64,000 nt of DNA from Cheiracanthium punctorium. Its lineage: Eukaryota > Arthropoda > Arachnida > Araneae > Cheiracanthiidae. This document shows positions 11,131 through 22,880 of this stretch, piece after piece. The position numbers were made by a program, and so were the translations under genes. The DNA lies in NCBI GenBank assembly GCA_038373885.1, contig JAWZYV010014450.1, positions 62,001-126,000 on the forward strand. The letters run 5' to 3'. The notes beneath the pieces are model-generated. The model saw only the letters and a program-made list of their open reading frames with translations, was not told the origin of the DNA and ran no database searches. The first letter of the stretch is position 1. Each line of letters begins with the position of its first letter.

Positions 11131-11464
11131 CCCCTTTGAGGCGCAACCCTTTCCCAATGCTGAAAAAAGGGCAGCACAGCCAGCTGTCGTCAAAAAAGGG
11201 TCTCTGTGGCACGCGATGAGCGTTTCGATCGTCCGCCCTGTTGCGGGTCGTTCAGTCGAGCGATGGCAACGGCTGCCCTTATTTCAGCATGGGGCCATCT
11301 ATCCAGCTGTTCTCGCATTCTTCCATTTTTCAGCAGATGCCAGTGCTGTTAAAAATAATCTTTTGACGGGCAATGACGTGCTAAAAAGTAAAGGATTCTC
11401 GTGGAGCTGTGTCACCCGCAGCCATTTTTATAGAGATAGAGCAGGAACACTGCGCGTTAAAGGG
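11131..11464 (+). mobile_element. piggyBac-type MITE, left hairpin arm deleted
   Basis: TTAA (11127-11130, 11465-11468) flanks CCCCTTTGAGGCGCAACC and GCGCGTTAAAGGG. After the first ~45 bases the sequence jumps straight to the right arm of the palindrome seen in the 7016-7521 copy ('cacagccagctgtcgtc'). This is the reciprocal deletion to the copy at 8331. A short deletion also removes part of the 3' unique region. Confidence 0.9.
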
Positions 11465-11468
11465 TTAA

Positions 11469-12196
11469 ATAAGCTTAACTGAACAGACCAGAGAAAACAA
11501 ACAATGTGAAATGAGTACTGCTGTGTTTAGATGTTGATTTTTTTTTTTGTATAATTACATCTTGAGCAATATTTTTAAACAAATTTAATTGATTTGGCGA
11601 TATTCTTTTAGTATATATTGTCAGCCCTTAGAGTTTTATGTTAGACTCTTTATGGAACATAAAAATTTACATTTCTGTAGCATTTTCGTGATTCTAAACT
11701 CTAGAAATTTTCATGGCAACAAATGATACTATCATTCGCAAGGAAAATATTTATGCATTAAGTTATTATATTATTTTTATTTCAGAGCAGTTTAAATAAA
11801 AAGAGATTGCTGTTGCTTATGCCCTCTGGGCGAAAGTCCGACTTTAGCCCGGGGGGGGGGGGGTTCCCCTCATTTTGCACCCATTCCAGAGGAGGGACCC
11901 ACCCCCAGGGTTGCGTTAAACAAGCCGGACATTGAAGCCACTATGGATTTTACGAGCACTAGCTTACATGGTCCCACAGCAGTCGAGCCGAGAGGAAGTG
12001 GACCCTCCCAAGCACTGTCCAAGCCGGATGCTGCTTCACTTGCCGTGTTCTAACGGGGTCGGAGTTGAGCGCCCAGACCCCTGCGGGACTGAAATAAGGT
12101 AAAATAATCATAATGTTATACTGTACGTTTACTCTAAGAATATATTTATCGTTTTAGATGTTTCTTTTTTTTATTGCTCATGCATTTTATAAGCTA
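11469..12196. other. Intergenic DNA with a GC-rich block at ~11820-12110
   Basis: The first 350 bases are AT-rich. From ~11820 a G-run and then ~200 bases of GC-rich, CpG-containing sequence appear ('aagccggacattgaagcc', 'cggggtcggagttgagcg'). I recognise no gene, rRNA or tRNA in it. It could be an unclassified repeat or an old exon. Confidence 0.35.
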
Positions 12197-13779
12197 CTAG
12201 CTGAAGTACCCATTCTTCGCAAGGGAATGAATGGACTTTTTGATATTACGATTTGTGGTGATTACTATTCATTGTAATAAACAGATATAGCAAAATGGAT
12301 ATCGTATTATATTGTGTCCAATAATCATGCATACCGAATTGCAAGGCAATCGTTTGTACGCTGCAGAAGGCCATACGCCGTAGCGCAATCTATAGTGGCG
12401 AGTTTTAGCAAAACGGATACGGCGAAAATATTCTTCGCATTCAGATATCGATGTATACGAATTTTCATGACTATCGGCTGGACAGTCCTGAAGTTCATGT
12501 GTTGACGCGACATCTAGTGGTAAGTTATAGGAAAATGGATAGCGCCAAACTCTTCCCGGTGTTCAAATATCTATGTATACCTATTTTCATAGCGATTATT
12601 TGCACAGTCACGAAGTGATACACTGCAGGGCCATCTAGTGGTTAATTAAAGTAATGATTTGCTACAGCGCCGTCAAGTGGCGAGTTATAGGAAAATGGAT
12701 AACGCCAAAATATTCTCATTGTTCATATAGCTATGTATACTGATTTTCATAGCGACCGTGTTCAAATATCTATGTATACCAATTTTCATAACGATCATTT
12801 GCACAGTCAAGAAGTGATACACTGCAGGGCCATCGAGTGGTTAATTAAAGTAATGATTTGCTACAGCGCCGTCAAGTGGCGAGTTATAGGAAAATGGATA
12901 ACGCCAAAATATTCTCATTGTTCAAATAGCTATGTATACTGATTTTCATAGCGACCGTGTTCAAATATCTATGTATATACCAATTTTCATAACGATCATT
13001 TGCACAGTCAAGAAGTGATACACTGCTGGGCCATCTAGTGGTTAATTAAAGTAATGATTTGCTACAGCGCCGTCAAGTGGTGAGTTATAGCAAAATGGAT
13101 AACGCCAAAATATTCTCATTGTTCAAATAGCTATATATACGGATTTTCATAGCGACCGTTTGAATGGTCAAGAATTTGGCCTGCTGCAGCGTCATCTAGT
13201 GGCGAGTTAAAATAATAATGCATTGCAGTGTCATCTAGTGGTGAGTAACATCAAAAGGAACGCAGTTAGAATATATTCTTTGTGCTCAAATGTGTAAGTA
13301 TAAATTTTTTATGCCGGTCGGTCGAACGGTATAGAAGTTGATGCGTTGCAGTGCCATTTAGCGGCAAGTTACAGCAAAATGGATAGTGAAAAATATTCTC
13401 CGTATTCTAATATTCGCGTGTACCAAATTTCATCGAAATCGGTTGGACGATATTCGCATAGCAAACGGCTAAACGGAATAGAATTCGATGTTGTGCTGCG
13501 GCACCAAGTGGCAAGTTAAGGAAAACGGATAGCATAAAAATCTTCTCCATCATAAAAGACTTGGGTGAACCAAATTTCATGGTGCAACGGTGCTGGAGTT
13601 TTTCAACCTCCTAAACACATACCAACATTCATTTTTATCTATAACCAGTGTTATTATATATACCAGTCTCAAATAAAATCCAGTTTCACATCTAAGCCTC
13701 GCCAAAGTGCCAACATACACCATTTTGCAAGAGTTTTTTCAGGGAATCATTCGAAGCATTGACTTAGCAGCAATCAATA
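12197..13779 (-). mobile_element. Helitron-like element, minus strand
   Basis: Read on the minus strand it ends in a hairpin (GCGAAGA loop with CCC/GGG stem) followed by TACTTCAGCTAG and a T, the CTRR-type 3' terminus of Helitrons at an A/T insertion site. It matches the plus-strand copy at 21078-22270 almost throughout. The 5' side runs through 'ttatagataaaaatg' (near 13640) and shared sequence up to ~13779. No Rep/helicase is present, so it is non-autonomous. The inside is made of short modules each holding a 'catctagtgg'-type word, and part of it is tandemly triplicated. Confidence 0.8.
12559..13157. repeat. Tandem triplication of a ~199-bp unit
   Basis: Units run 12559-12757, 12758-12956 and 12957-13157. 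Each starts GTGTTCAAATATCTATG and ends near 'atagcgacc', with only a few differences between units 2 and 3. The plus-strand copy of the element (21.7-21.9 kb) has a single unit, so expansion happened in this copy, either by slippage or unequal exchange. Confidence 0.92.
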
Positions 13780-13784
13780 CGGGA

Positions 13785-13842
13785 ACTGGTATCCCGATAT
13801 CCCGACCATATATCCCGATATCCCCCCCTGGCTACGCCCCTG
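13785..13842. mobile_element. Right-end fragment of hAT MITE (CAGGCGCGTAGCC family)
   Basis: Only the terminal ~58 bp ('tatcccgatatcccc...ctggctacgcccctg') is present, abutting the Helitron-like unit on the left. On the right it joins the 'cctggtggagatcgtaaaac' text of the 155-bp repeat, so the left part was lost after insertion. Confidence 0.75.
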
Positions 13843-15760
13843 CCTGGTGGAGATCGTAAAACAGTTTCAGCAGGAGATTTTAAGATAGATTTCGATTCCA
13901 AATATATGTTTTATGAAACAAGAAAGAGTTCATTCCTATTTTAACGCCTCCACTCTCGCCAACCTAAAAAATAGCTGCACTTTGGCGAGCTTTGCAGTCA
14001 GGGTGTCTAGGAGTTATGCACAAGTTTCGACGCTCCCAAAAGAACAAGATGAAAACTAAAGTGCTGAAATTAGCGATAAAAGCACCAATTATGGAATTTG
14101 AAGACACTTAGTTATAGCATTAATTGCCAACCCAAAAACTGCATTAATTGCCAACCTAAAATAAATAAACAAATAATGAAATGCTGTATTTACAGGTTGT
14201 TCCAAATCGCCATTTTAATTCCAAATTACGGTTGCCACATAAATACAAAAAATCGTCATGGTAACTACATATGTTTAATGGTCGCCACCTTGGCGAGAGT
14301 CGGGGCGTTAAAGTAGGATTCAACCCAAGAAAGACAAACGCGGTATACTCATGGTTTATGATGCACATTCGAAACAATATTTAAAACGGCGAGGTAGAGT
14401 TGTAATATACTTGGCGAAGATTGTAAAATAGTTTTATTAGGTGATTTTAAGATAGATTTCGATTTCAAAGATGGGTTTTATGGAACAAGGAAGAAAAATA
14501 CGGCACACTCGTGAATAATGATACACTTTCCAACTTAATGGAATAAGGAAGAAAAATAGGAGCGGCACATAAATTATGATATGCTTTTAATATATAGCAC
14601 TTTAGTGCGTATTTAAAATCTGAAAGTGTTTCAGATTTCCTTACATTTTTTCATTTTTACTCAAAATTAAAAAAATAACAAACTTACGATACTTGCAGAT
14701 TTACAAATAGGTGTTAACAGAAAATGTGATTGCTGCACGACTTAAAGAAAAGCATGAGGAACGTGAAGTAAAGAAAGCATGCTATTCTTCAAATTTTATG
14801 GTCAAAAAGTCCAATTAAAAATTTAAAAGTTGAAAGAAGAGATCATAATAGCATGACCGTAATACCTCTCTTAGGCAAAGTATCCTCTGGCTTTTGAGTA
14901 CTGGTAAAATACTGGGGTAAAAAGTCCATTAAATCTCTCCTGGGAAAGATTTTGTCTGCAGAAAAAGAGCTATTTACAATTAAATACTCCGGTAAAAGTC
15001 TCAATTTGAAATAAATGAATAAATATTTCTGGAAAACAGACACATCGATGAAGTATTAAGTTGAAGTACTGAACAGACAACTCAAATACTGGATTAATCA
15101 AAGTTTGATAGTAGAGAGCATTGTACTTTAACTTTTGTTAGCCAGATTAAGTTCCTTTTAAAACCGTTTAATAAAAGTATATGTGTACTCTATTCTCCAA
15201 TATTCATATAACACCATTTTCGAGCAAAATTGTTCTGCAGTGGAGATGTTCGTTCTGCGACACACGTAGTTGATTTGGTCATATTCTGCTTTAGGTTCGG
15301 TACCCATTCGTAGAATTACGCTCTAGCTTACAATAAGATCAGTTTTGCAGGTCGCCAATTTTGGTGATAGACAAACCGCTTTATAGTAGCCAGGAATAAT
15401 TCCACAGTCGCCACTGGCGATCTGGCGACCGCTAATCTGAAGCTTTACCAAAAGATGGCGCTGGAGTTGAATTAATGGAATTATAAAAATTATATAATAC
15501 AGTTCACTTGATGAATAAGAGCGTTTCAATATTACAACTATTTAATTTGTTCGCCATCAATGAGAATTACAGCCGTCAGGCGATACAAGACACCCTTCAC
15601 AGCGCTAAAAGTTTTCATCTAGTTTCAATGCTCTCAAAAGGGAGCGTTGAAACTTAATTCTTAAGAGACTCATGATTGCAAAGCTCGCCAAAGTGCGGCG
15701 ATTTTTCCGGTTGGCGAGAGTGGGGGCGTTAAAATAGGAAACAACTTTTCCTGTTCTATA
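13843..15760. mobile_element. Foldback-like element with long inverted arms
   Basis: The left arm (about 13845-14075) and right arm (about 15575-15760) are inverted copies. Shared stretches include the 'cgctcccaaaag' / 'cttttgagagcg'-type segment, 'agctttgca', 'aaagtgc' and the 'cactctcgcca' / 'ggcgagagtg' word. The arms are bordered by ~155-bp tandem units pointing outward (minus on the left, plus on the right). Further degenerate units are at 14300-14590. Segment 14500-14640 recurs at 20010-20140. No transposase was found. Architecture resembles foldback elements, but the superfamily is unassigned. Confidence 0.6.
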
Positions 15761-16150
15761 AAACACATCTTTGGAATCGAAATCTTGAAAACGCCTACTG
15801 AAACTGCTTTACAATTTTCGTCAGGCATATTCCAACTATACTTCACCATATTAAATACTGTTTGGAATGGGTATCATAATTCACGAGTGTGCCGTGTTTG
15901 TCTTTCTTGTTGCATAAAACACATCTTTGGAATCGAAATCTATCCTAAAAATCGCCTACTGAAACTCTTTTACAATCTTCGCCAAGCATATTCCAACTAT
16001 ACTTCACCATATTAAATAACTGTTTGGAATGGGCGTCATAATCCACGAGTGTGCAGTGTTTGTCTTTCTTGTTCCATAAAACATATTTTGAATTGAAATC
16101 TATATCACCTACTAAAACTATTTTACAATCTTCGTCAGGCATATTCTAAG
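15757..16150 (-). repeat. Short tandem array of ~155-bp units with GDFxIDF-coding remnant
   Basis: About 2.5 head-to-tail units begin 'ataaaacacatctttgg' (15759, 15914, 16077). On the minus strand each unit encodes remnants of a motif such as KIVLVGDIDFNSKYVLWNK (15945-16142 frame). Units at 46.1 kb read closer to GDLNIDFNS. GDFNID-like motifs occur in endonuclease/exonuclease/phosphatase-fold domains, for example those of LINE endonucleases, so the unit may derive from such a gene. That origin is inference. Related units lie at 13850-13935, 14390-14590 and 45735-46200. Confidence 0.75.
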
Positions 16151-16847
16151 CATACTTTTAAAACTTTGTTCGGTTTTGATTTTTTTTTTTTTTTTTTTTT
16201 TTTTTGGCAGCAAACTTGGCGATCAGTTATCAAAAATTGCAAACCTTGTGCGACTTTCAAGATTTTAATCTCCACCTCACCTACGCGTTATCTGGCAAAT
16301 ACATTTGAAAATATCTTCACCGTGACAGTTCATGTCTACAAATCAATTCTACAAAGTCAGGTACATAAGAATCTGGGTGTGAACGTAATAGCACCCTAGT
16401 GCTAAAAAAAAAAAAAAAAAAAAACAGTAACTTCTGAATTAAGCTTGGAAAACATTTTGTTTAATTATACTGGAGATTCTATAAACATTATTACGGTCTA
16501 CAAAATCGAGACAATGAATGCTTCCGATATCTTTCTACTTTTTTACTTTACAGACTCTCTGACTGCGAATAAAGCGGAATTTTTTTGGGAGAGAAAGCTG
16601 AAAGAGAGACTTTGACGAGAGACAGAGGACTTTGAGACAGAACTTTGATGATGTAATAGTAATTGACGGTTTTACAACTGAAAGAGCCAAATTGCTATTT
16701 CATAGGAATGCTTATAAGCAACCTTTGCCTCTTGAAGCATTTATTATTTCCCGCCATTTCTCATATTTTCTTGTAAATTGGAGTTTTGTAAACTAATAAC
16801 TAATTTGGCAAAGAGGAGGTAACTCTGCTTTAAGACAGAAAAAAACA
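16151..16847. other. No gene recognised; poly-T and poly-A tracts
   Basis: A ~27-base T-run at ~16179 and a ~20-base A-run at ~16405 bracket about 200 bp of unassigned sequence that ends with the small hairpin 'tagcaccctagtgcta'. The rest up to 16847 has no motif I can identify. Confidence 0.45.
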
Positions 16848-17023
16848 ACGTTAGCAAACACTAATGAGATTTAATGTCGCAAACCGGTTTCGATAAATAT
16901 AACTTATCATCATCAGTGCGAGAATACATTCTCTCACTGATGTTGGTAAGTCATAGTCAGGGCCTGATTACTGAAAAGGCTCGGGAAGCTTGAGCTTCCC
17001 CTCAGAATTTGAAGGGGGTGGGG

Positions 17024-17342
17024 CAGGGGCGGATCCAGAAATTACTCAAGGAGGGGGCGATTTTGTATCTAACAGTTGGGTAGAATGTGCAAAATCATTT
17101 TATAATTAATTAATATAATCAATTATACCAATTAATGCAATTAATTATTTTATTGATAAAATCTATATATGAGCGATGATTAAAAGGTACAGGGAGAAGT
17201 ACTCGCAATACACCCCTTAGAAAAAGGCTACATAATTTTCATTATACTTTCATAACATATTTTAACAGATTATAACAGATTTTCGGACTTCGCCCAAGAG
17301 GGGGCGATTGCCCCCACCGCCCTCCCCTTGGATCCGCGCCTG
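17024..17342. mobile_element. hAT-type MITE inside hAT-A, GGCGGATCC family
   Basis: Ends CAGGGGCGGATCCAG and TTGGATCCGCGCCTG. The flanking octamers are G-rich and differ at two to three places (GGGTGGGG / GGGGGGCG), so the duplication is probable but eroded. Same family as 9409-9578 but with a longer AT-rich middle. Confidence 0.8.
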
Positions 17343-17456
17343 GGGGGGCGGAAATGACTGAAAAACTGCGAGAAAAATTCAAAATTTTGTTTTTAAATGA
17401 TCTTTTAAGTTATTATAAACATTTTTAATGAAGAGAAGTAGTGCTTTTCAGAAGTC

Positions 17457-17527
17457 TTGATACTTCATGTCACAGCATTTCTAAATTGGTTGTTTGCGAT
17501 GTCTTTGCCTGGGACATCTGCTGCAGT
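17457..17527 (+). pseudogene. hAT-A transposase, segment before the insertion
   Basis: The frame ends NWLFAMSLPGTSAAV exactly at the target duplication of hAT-B. In hAT transposases the C-terminal dimerisation region has a P(G/S)TSA.VE-type stretch followed by F/S motifs. The continuation VESFFSVMG is found 6.9 kb away at 24410. The upstream part of the transposase is not recognisable here, so the gene was already decayed or deleted. Confidence 0.75.
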
Positions 17528-18264
17528 CAGTGGTGGGAAAAACTACTTTTTTTTTGTAGCGCGCTACAACTACCGCTACTTTTCGAAAAATGTAGTTAAC
17601 TACAACTACAACTACTTTTTGACAAATGTAGTTAGCTACACTACTTTTGAAATGTAGTCGCTACTTCGCTACTTTTTCGCTACTTTTAAGAGACAAATTT
17701 TGCTAACAGATTCAATTTGCATTACATTCATATTTAAGGATATTTATATACTAATTAGAGAAAACTATCGGTATCGAAAGCCTTGGTTTTCTACTCGCGT
17801 CCAGCGTGATTAATGACCTCAGCGGGTGTCTCTCGCGTCCAAAGAACGCGTTTATTAAAAGGTGGTTTCCTTGTAGCGTTGAGCGCCGCAGATTTGGTGG
17901 ACGCACGAAAGACCCCGGGCACCTTTTCGCCTTTAATTAGAAAAAACTATTGCTCTAATAAACAACTACCAGGCGAGTATTTGAGCAGGGGGAGGCGGGC
18001 CCCCTCCGAAAATGTAAAGCAATTATTAAAAAGGAGCTATTTTGAAACATTTCTTTTAACTTTAGAACAATAAAGTTTAAAATACCGAATCGTCCCCCTC
18101 CCCCCGAAATGGAAGCCTATATATACGCTACTGGCAACTACTGCTAATTATTGAAGTATTGCTGAAACTAATTAAGTTTTAATACCTCTATGATAAAAAT
18201 AAATTGGGAAAGTGAGCTATGAAAGCATGAGAAAAATCATGAGAACTAAAAAAGTTTTTAAAAA

Positions 18265-20205
18265 TCCTTATAAATAAAAATGAAATTCTGTTTGTTTGTT
18301 TGTTTGTTTGTTTGTTTGTTTGTTTGTTTGTGGATTTGATTCGTATACAAATCCACAATAATAGACCTATCAGCCTGAAATTGGGCACAGATGTGTAAAA
18401 TAATATAGAATAAAAGATAGTCCACTTTAAAACTTTGAAAGTCCACCCGTTCCCGGAATTTAAGAGATTTTTTATGTTCTCCACGCAAAAAGCTTTCCGT
18501 AATTGTAACCCCTGTAGTCAAAAAAGTGTGAAATAAGGATCGTTGTTGCCATGTGTGGCGATTTTGCCGAATAAAATGTTTTAAATTCTCAAAGTAAAAA
18601 TAAAAGAATAATAATGATTTTTTTTTGTTAGATTATATTCGTAATGTTATTTTTTTTAAATTATAATATCGTGTGCATGGGAAATCGGAGCAGGAATGGA
18701 ATGTTTTATACGCAAAACAATAAGAATTGAAGATTTCCGAGGCTAATATGTTAAAATTTTTTAGTTTGGCGAAAAAATAAAATGGCTCAAATGCCGAGAA
18801 AGTGAGTTCTAGCGGTTTACACTGTTTCCGGCTTGACGCAATTTACTGAGAGCTTAAGGAAACGGATTTTTGAAAACAAGTGCAAAGGTTTTATATGAAT
18901 ACAGCGTTAAATTTTAATGATCCGTGCGGAAATAATGCAGTTATTAAGGGATTTCAAGCGATCTATCTTCAGCATTCTCGCCAATTGAGTGCATTGATTT
19001 TAGTTGGGGGAAATCCGCCAAATTTCAGAAAATTGAAATCTTCGCATTTAGTACATCGAGGTAACGATGAATGAAACATGTTATAGTTGATAATTTAAAA
19101 AATGAGGCTGTATTAAGGGATTCCACTTTTCAAAAAAATGCCTGGTGGTCGAACCATTTCCCATTTTGATTGCTGCTAAGTCAATGCTTCGAATGATTCC
19201 CTGAAAAAACTCTTGCAAAATGGCGTATGTTGGCTCTTTGGTGAGGCTTAGATTTGAAACTGGATTTTATTTGAGACTGGTATCTATATTAATAAAACAA
19301 TGTGTGTAAACTGTTTGCCTGCCTGTGTCTCGCGTAGCTCGCAAACGGGTGATCGTAGACCTACCAAATTTTGAAAGGATATTCTCCATGACAGGTCCCG
19401 ACACACCTCGAAGCGATTTTTTCAAAATTCGAACTATTTTAGGAAATATCGATAAAAACGTATCGCAAAAGGCTAATTTTTGCTTTCCGCCATTTCGTAA
19501 TTGTAACCCCACAGTGCATTAAGCGACAATTAAGCTTATATAGGTTGCCACATTCGGCAATGCCACATTCGGCAGTTCATTAAATGATTCAGACTCTTGA
19601 AGAAAAATTAAAAGAATAACGATTTTTTTTATTTTGACTAGATTATTTGTAAGGTTGTTTTTAAATTAAAATATCGTGTGCATGTGAAATCAGAGCGGGA
19701 ATGAAATGATTTATACTCAAAAGAAAAATAGAATTTGGAAATTTTCCGAAAATAAATGTGCAACTTTTTAATTGGGCGAAAAATAAAAGGGGTTGATGTC
19801 CGATTTTGTGGAGGATTCTAACGCTTGGCGCTATTTATCGTAATTTAATCGTCTGCTATTTGGGTTATGAATACACCTGCGTATAAGTTTTTGAAATTTT
19901 CATTCAGTTGGAATTGTGCATTTTTCTGAGCAGCTTTTCTGCATCTATTTCTAATATATTACATCCAGAAAAAAGGATGTTAGAAATATCAATTTTAATT
20001 TTGTTTAATCACACTCATGAATAATGATACACTTTCCAACTTAATAAAAGAAGGAACGAAAATAGGGAAGACCCATGGATTATAACTCTTTTTATATATA
20101 GCACTTTAGTGCGTATTTAAAATCTGAAAGTGTGTCAGATTTTCTATGATTCTAGCGCTTGGCGCAATTTAATGAGAGGGTATTTTTAAAAACAAGCGTA
20201 GGTAA
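18265..20205 (+). mobile_element. Helitron-like unit(s), 5' copy
   Basis: Begins A|TCCTTATAAATAAAAATG, a TC-start typical of Helitron 5' ends, followed by a (TTTG)n run at ~18290-18330. Positions 18265-19283 repeat at 20206-21204 with modest divergence. At 19284 a second TC-start-like text ('tctatattaataaaacaatg') begins another partial unit that runs to ~20205. No 3' hairpin/CTRR end was found for this first copy, so its internal boundaries are approximate. Confidence 0.65.
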
Positions 20206-22270
20206 TCTTATAAATAAAAATCAAATTCTGTTTGTCAATTTGTTAATTTGGGTAGTATACAATTCCACAAAAATGGACCTGTCAGCCTGAAATTTTACAC
20301 AGATATATGTAAAATAATATAGAATAAATGATAGTCCACTTTAAAACTTTGAAAGTCCATCCGTTCCCGGAATTTAAGAGATTTTTAATGTTCTCCACGC
20401 AGAAAGCTTTATGTAATTGTAACCCCTGTAGTGAAAAAAGTGTGTGAAATAAGCATCTTGGTTGCCATGTGTGGCGATTTTGCCGAATAAAATGTTTTAA
20501 ATTCTTAAAGTGAAAAGAAAAGAATAATAATGATTTTTTTAGTTTATATTTGTAAGGTTATTTTTTTAATTCTAATATCGTGTGCCCATAAGAAATGAGA
20601 ACAGGAATGAAATGTTTTATACGCAAAACAATGAGGATCGAAGATTTCCGAGACTAATATGTAAATTTTTTTAGTTTGGCGAAAAATAAAATGGCTGATA
20701 GGCCGATTTTTAGAAAGTGAGTTCTAGCGGTTTGCACAGTTTTAGGCTTTTTGGCGCAATTTACTGAGAGCTTAAGGGAATAGCATTTTTGAAAACAAGT
20801 GTATAGGTTTTCTTAGAATACAGCATTAAATTTTAACCATCTGTGCAGAAATAATGCAGTTATTAGGGCATTTCAAGCAATGTAGCTTCAGAATTCTCGC
20901 CAATTGAGTACATTGATTTAACTTGGGGGAAATCCGCCAAATTTCAGAAAATTGAAATCTTCGCATTTAGTACATCGAGGTAACGATGAATAAAACATGT
21001 TATAGTTTATAATTTAAAAAATGCGGCTGTATTAAGGGATTCCACTTTTCAAATAAATGCCTGGCGGTCGAACCATTTCCCATTTTGATTGCTGCTAAGT
21101 CAATGCTTAGAATGATTCCCTGAAAAAACTCTTGCAAAATGGCGTATGCTGGCACTTTGGCGAGGCTTAGATTTGAAACTGGATTTTACTTGAGACTGGT
21201 ATATATAATAAGACTGGTTATAGATAAAAATGAATGTTGGTATGTGTGTAGGAGGTTGAAAAACTCAGCACCGTTTCACCGATCACCATGAAATTTGGTT
21301 CACCTAAGTCTTTTATCATGGAGAAGGTTTTTATGCTATCCGTTTTCCTCTAACTTGCCACTAGCTGGCGCAGCAGAACGTCGAATTCTATTCCGTTTAG
21401 CCGTTTGCTATGCGAATATCGTCCAACCAATTTCTATGAAATTTGGTACACGCGGATATTAGAACACGGAGAATATTTTTCACTATCCATTTGCTGTAAC
21501 TTACCGCTAAATAGCGCTGCAACGCATCAACTTCTATACCGTACGACCGATCGGCATAACATTTTTTATACTTACACATTTGAGCACGAAGAATATATTC
21601 TAACTGTGTTACTTTTGATGTTACTCACCACTAGGTGGCACTGCAATGCATTATTATTTTAACTCGCCACTAGATGACGCTGCAGCAGGCCAAATTTTTG
21701 ACCATTCAAACGGTGGCTATGAAAATCAGTACTCATAGCTATTTGAACAATGAGAATATTTTGGCGTTATCCATTTTCCTATAACTCGCCACATGACGGC
21801 GCTGTAGCAAATCATTACTTTAATTAACCACTAGATGGCCCTGAAGTGTATCACTTCTTGACTGTGCGAATGATCGCCATGGAAATAGGTATACATAGAT
21901 ATTTGAACACGGGGAAGAGTTTGGCACGATCCATTTTCCTATAACTTGACACTAGATGTCGCGTCAACACATGAACTTCAGGACTATTCAGCCGATCGTA
22001 ATAAAAATTCGTATGCATCGATATCTGAATGCGAAGAATATTTTCGCCGTATCCGTTTTGCTAAAACTCGCCACTAGATTGCGCTACGCCGCATCGCCTT
22101 CTGCACCATAAAAACGATTGCCTTGAAATTCAGTATGCATGATTATTGAACACAATATAACGCGATATCCATTTTGCTATATCTCTTTATTACAATAAAT
22201 AGTAATCACAACAAATATTAATCTCAAAAAGTCCATTCATTCCCGTGCGAAGAACGGGTACTTCAGCTAG
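20206..22270 (+). mobile_element. Helitron-like element with 5' TC and 3' hairpin-CTAG
   Basis: The 5' end is A|TCTTATAAATAAAAATC. The 3' end has a stem-loop CCCGT-GCGAAGA-ACGGG (22242-22258), eight bases later CTAG (22267-22270), then T. TC...CTRR between A and T with a hairpin about ten bases upstream is the Helitron signature. The 3' kilobase matches the minus-strand unit at 12197-13779. No Rep/helicase is encoded. It carries several words similar to the CTCF core motif. Confidence 0.8.
21628..21641 (+). promoter_or_regulatory. CTCF-core-like motif inside Helitron unit
   Basis: CCACTAGGTGGCAC matches the published animal CTCF core CCASYAGRKGGCRS at every position. Neighbouring words in the same element (near 21357, 21668, 21829 and 22073), and their complements in 12197-13779, differ from it by about one base each. 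Whether any is bound is unknown. The match is seen, the function is inferred. Confidence 0.35.
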
Positions 22271-22880
22271 TATAATAATAAAATGGATGTCTGAACGGGA
22301 AAAAAAGGCCCGTTTTGAGACCCCTTTCATGTTGTACAAACATTCTAGTTTCTTGAGCACAAATCAAAATTAATGAGTATAAAAGCCTTTTTTCATGACT
22401 TACCAAATTAGTGATTTATGACGAATGACCCGTGTGAACCATGTAATATTGTATAATTGTTTTAATTGAAAACATCACATATGATATGCATATTATAAAA
22501 TAATGAAAACAATTACTAATTAAATTCATGATATATCTATTTAAAACATTGCATTAAAAAAATCCTCTATATATGTTAAAGAAATTTTAAAAGTTATTAT
22601 CATCAACACAACTTTTTCTTTGTGTTAGGTATAAAAGAATTTTATAGAATTATATTGTTATTTTAAGGCTAAGAGAGAGATAAGTCTCTAAGGATTTTAC
22701 AAACTATTAATTATTAATAGAAATTCTCATATTTTCGTATTAAATTCTGAAAATTATTACACAAAAAACCTAATAATTTAAATATAATAGACACTTTAAA
22801 ATTTTAACGAAAGAAAGAATTTCAACATATTCATGGAAGACTGCCATGCCTCTAGTATAAAATAAAAACCACATAAATTT
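22271..22880. other. AT-rich interior of hAT-B, nothing recognised
   Basis: Continues the hAT-B element downstream of the Helitron insertion and upstream of the transposase 3' end. No motif seen. Confidence 0.5.

Noticed and set aside
12559..13157. CRISPR-like repeat array
   Set aside because: Contiguous 199-bp tandem units without unique spacers, in eukaryotic DNA.
18292..18330. (TTTG)n run as a CRISPR-like or regulatory array
   Set aside because: It is a simple microsatellite at the 5' end of a Helitron-like unit, with no spacers.
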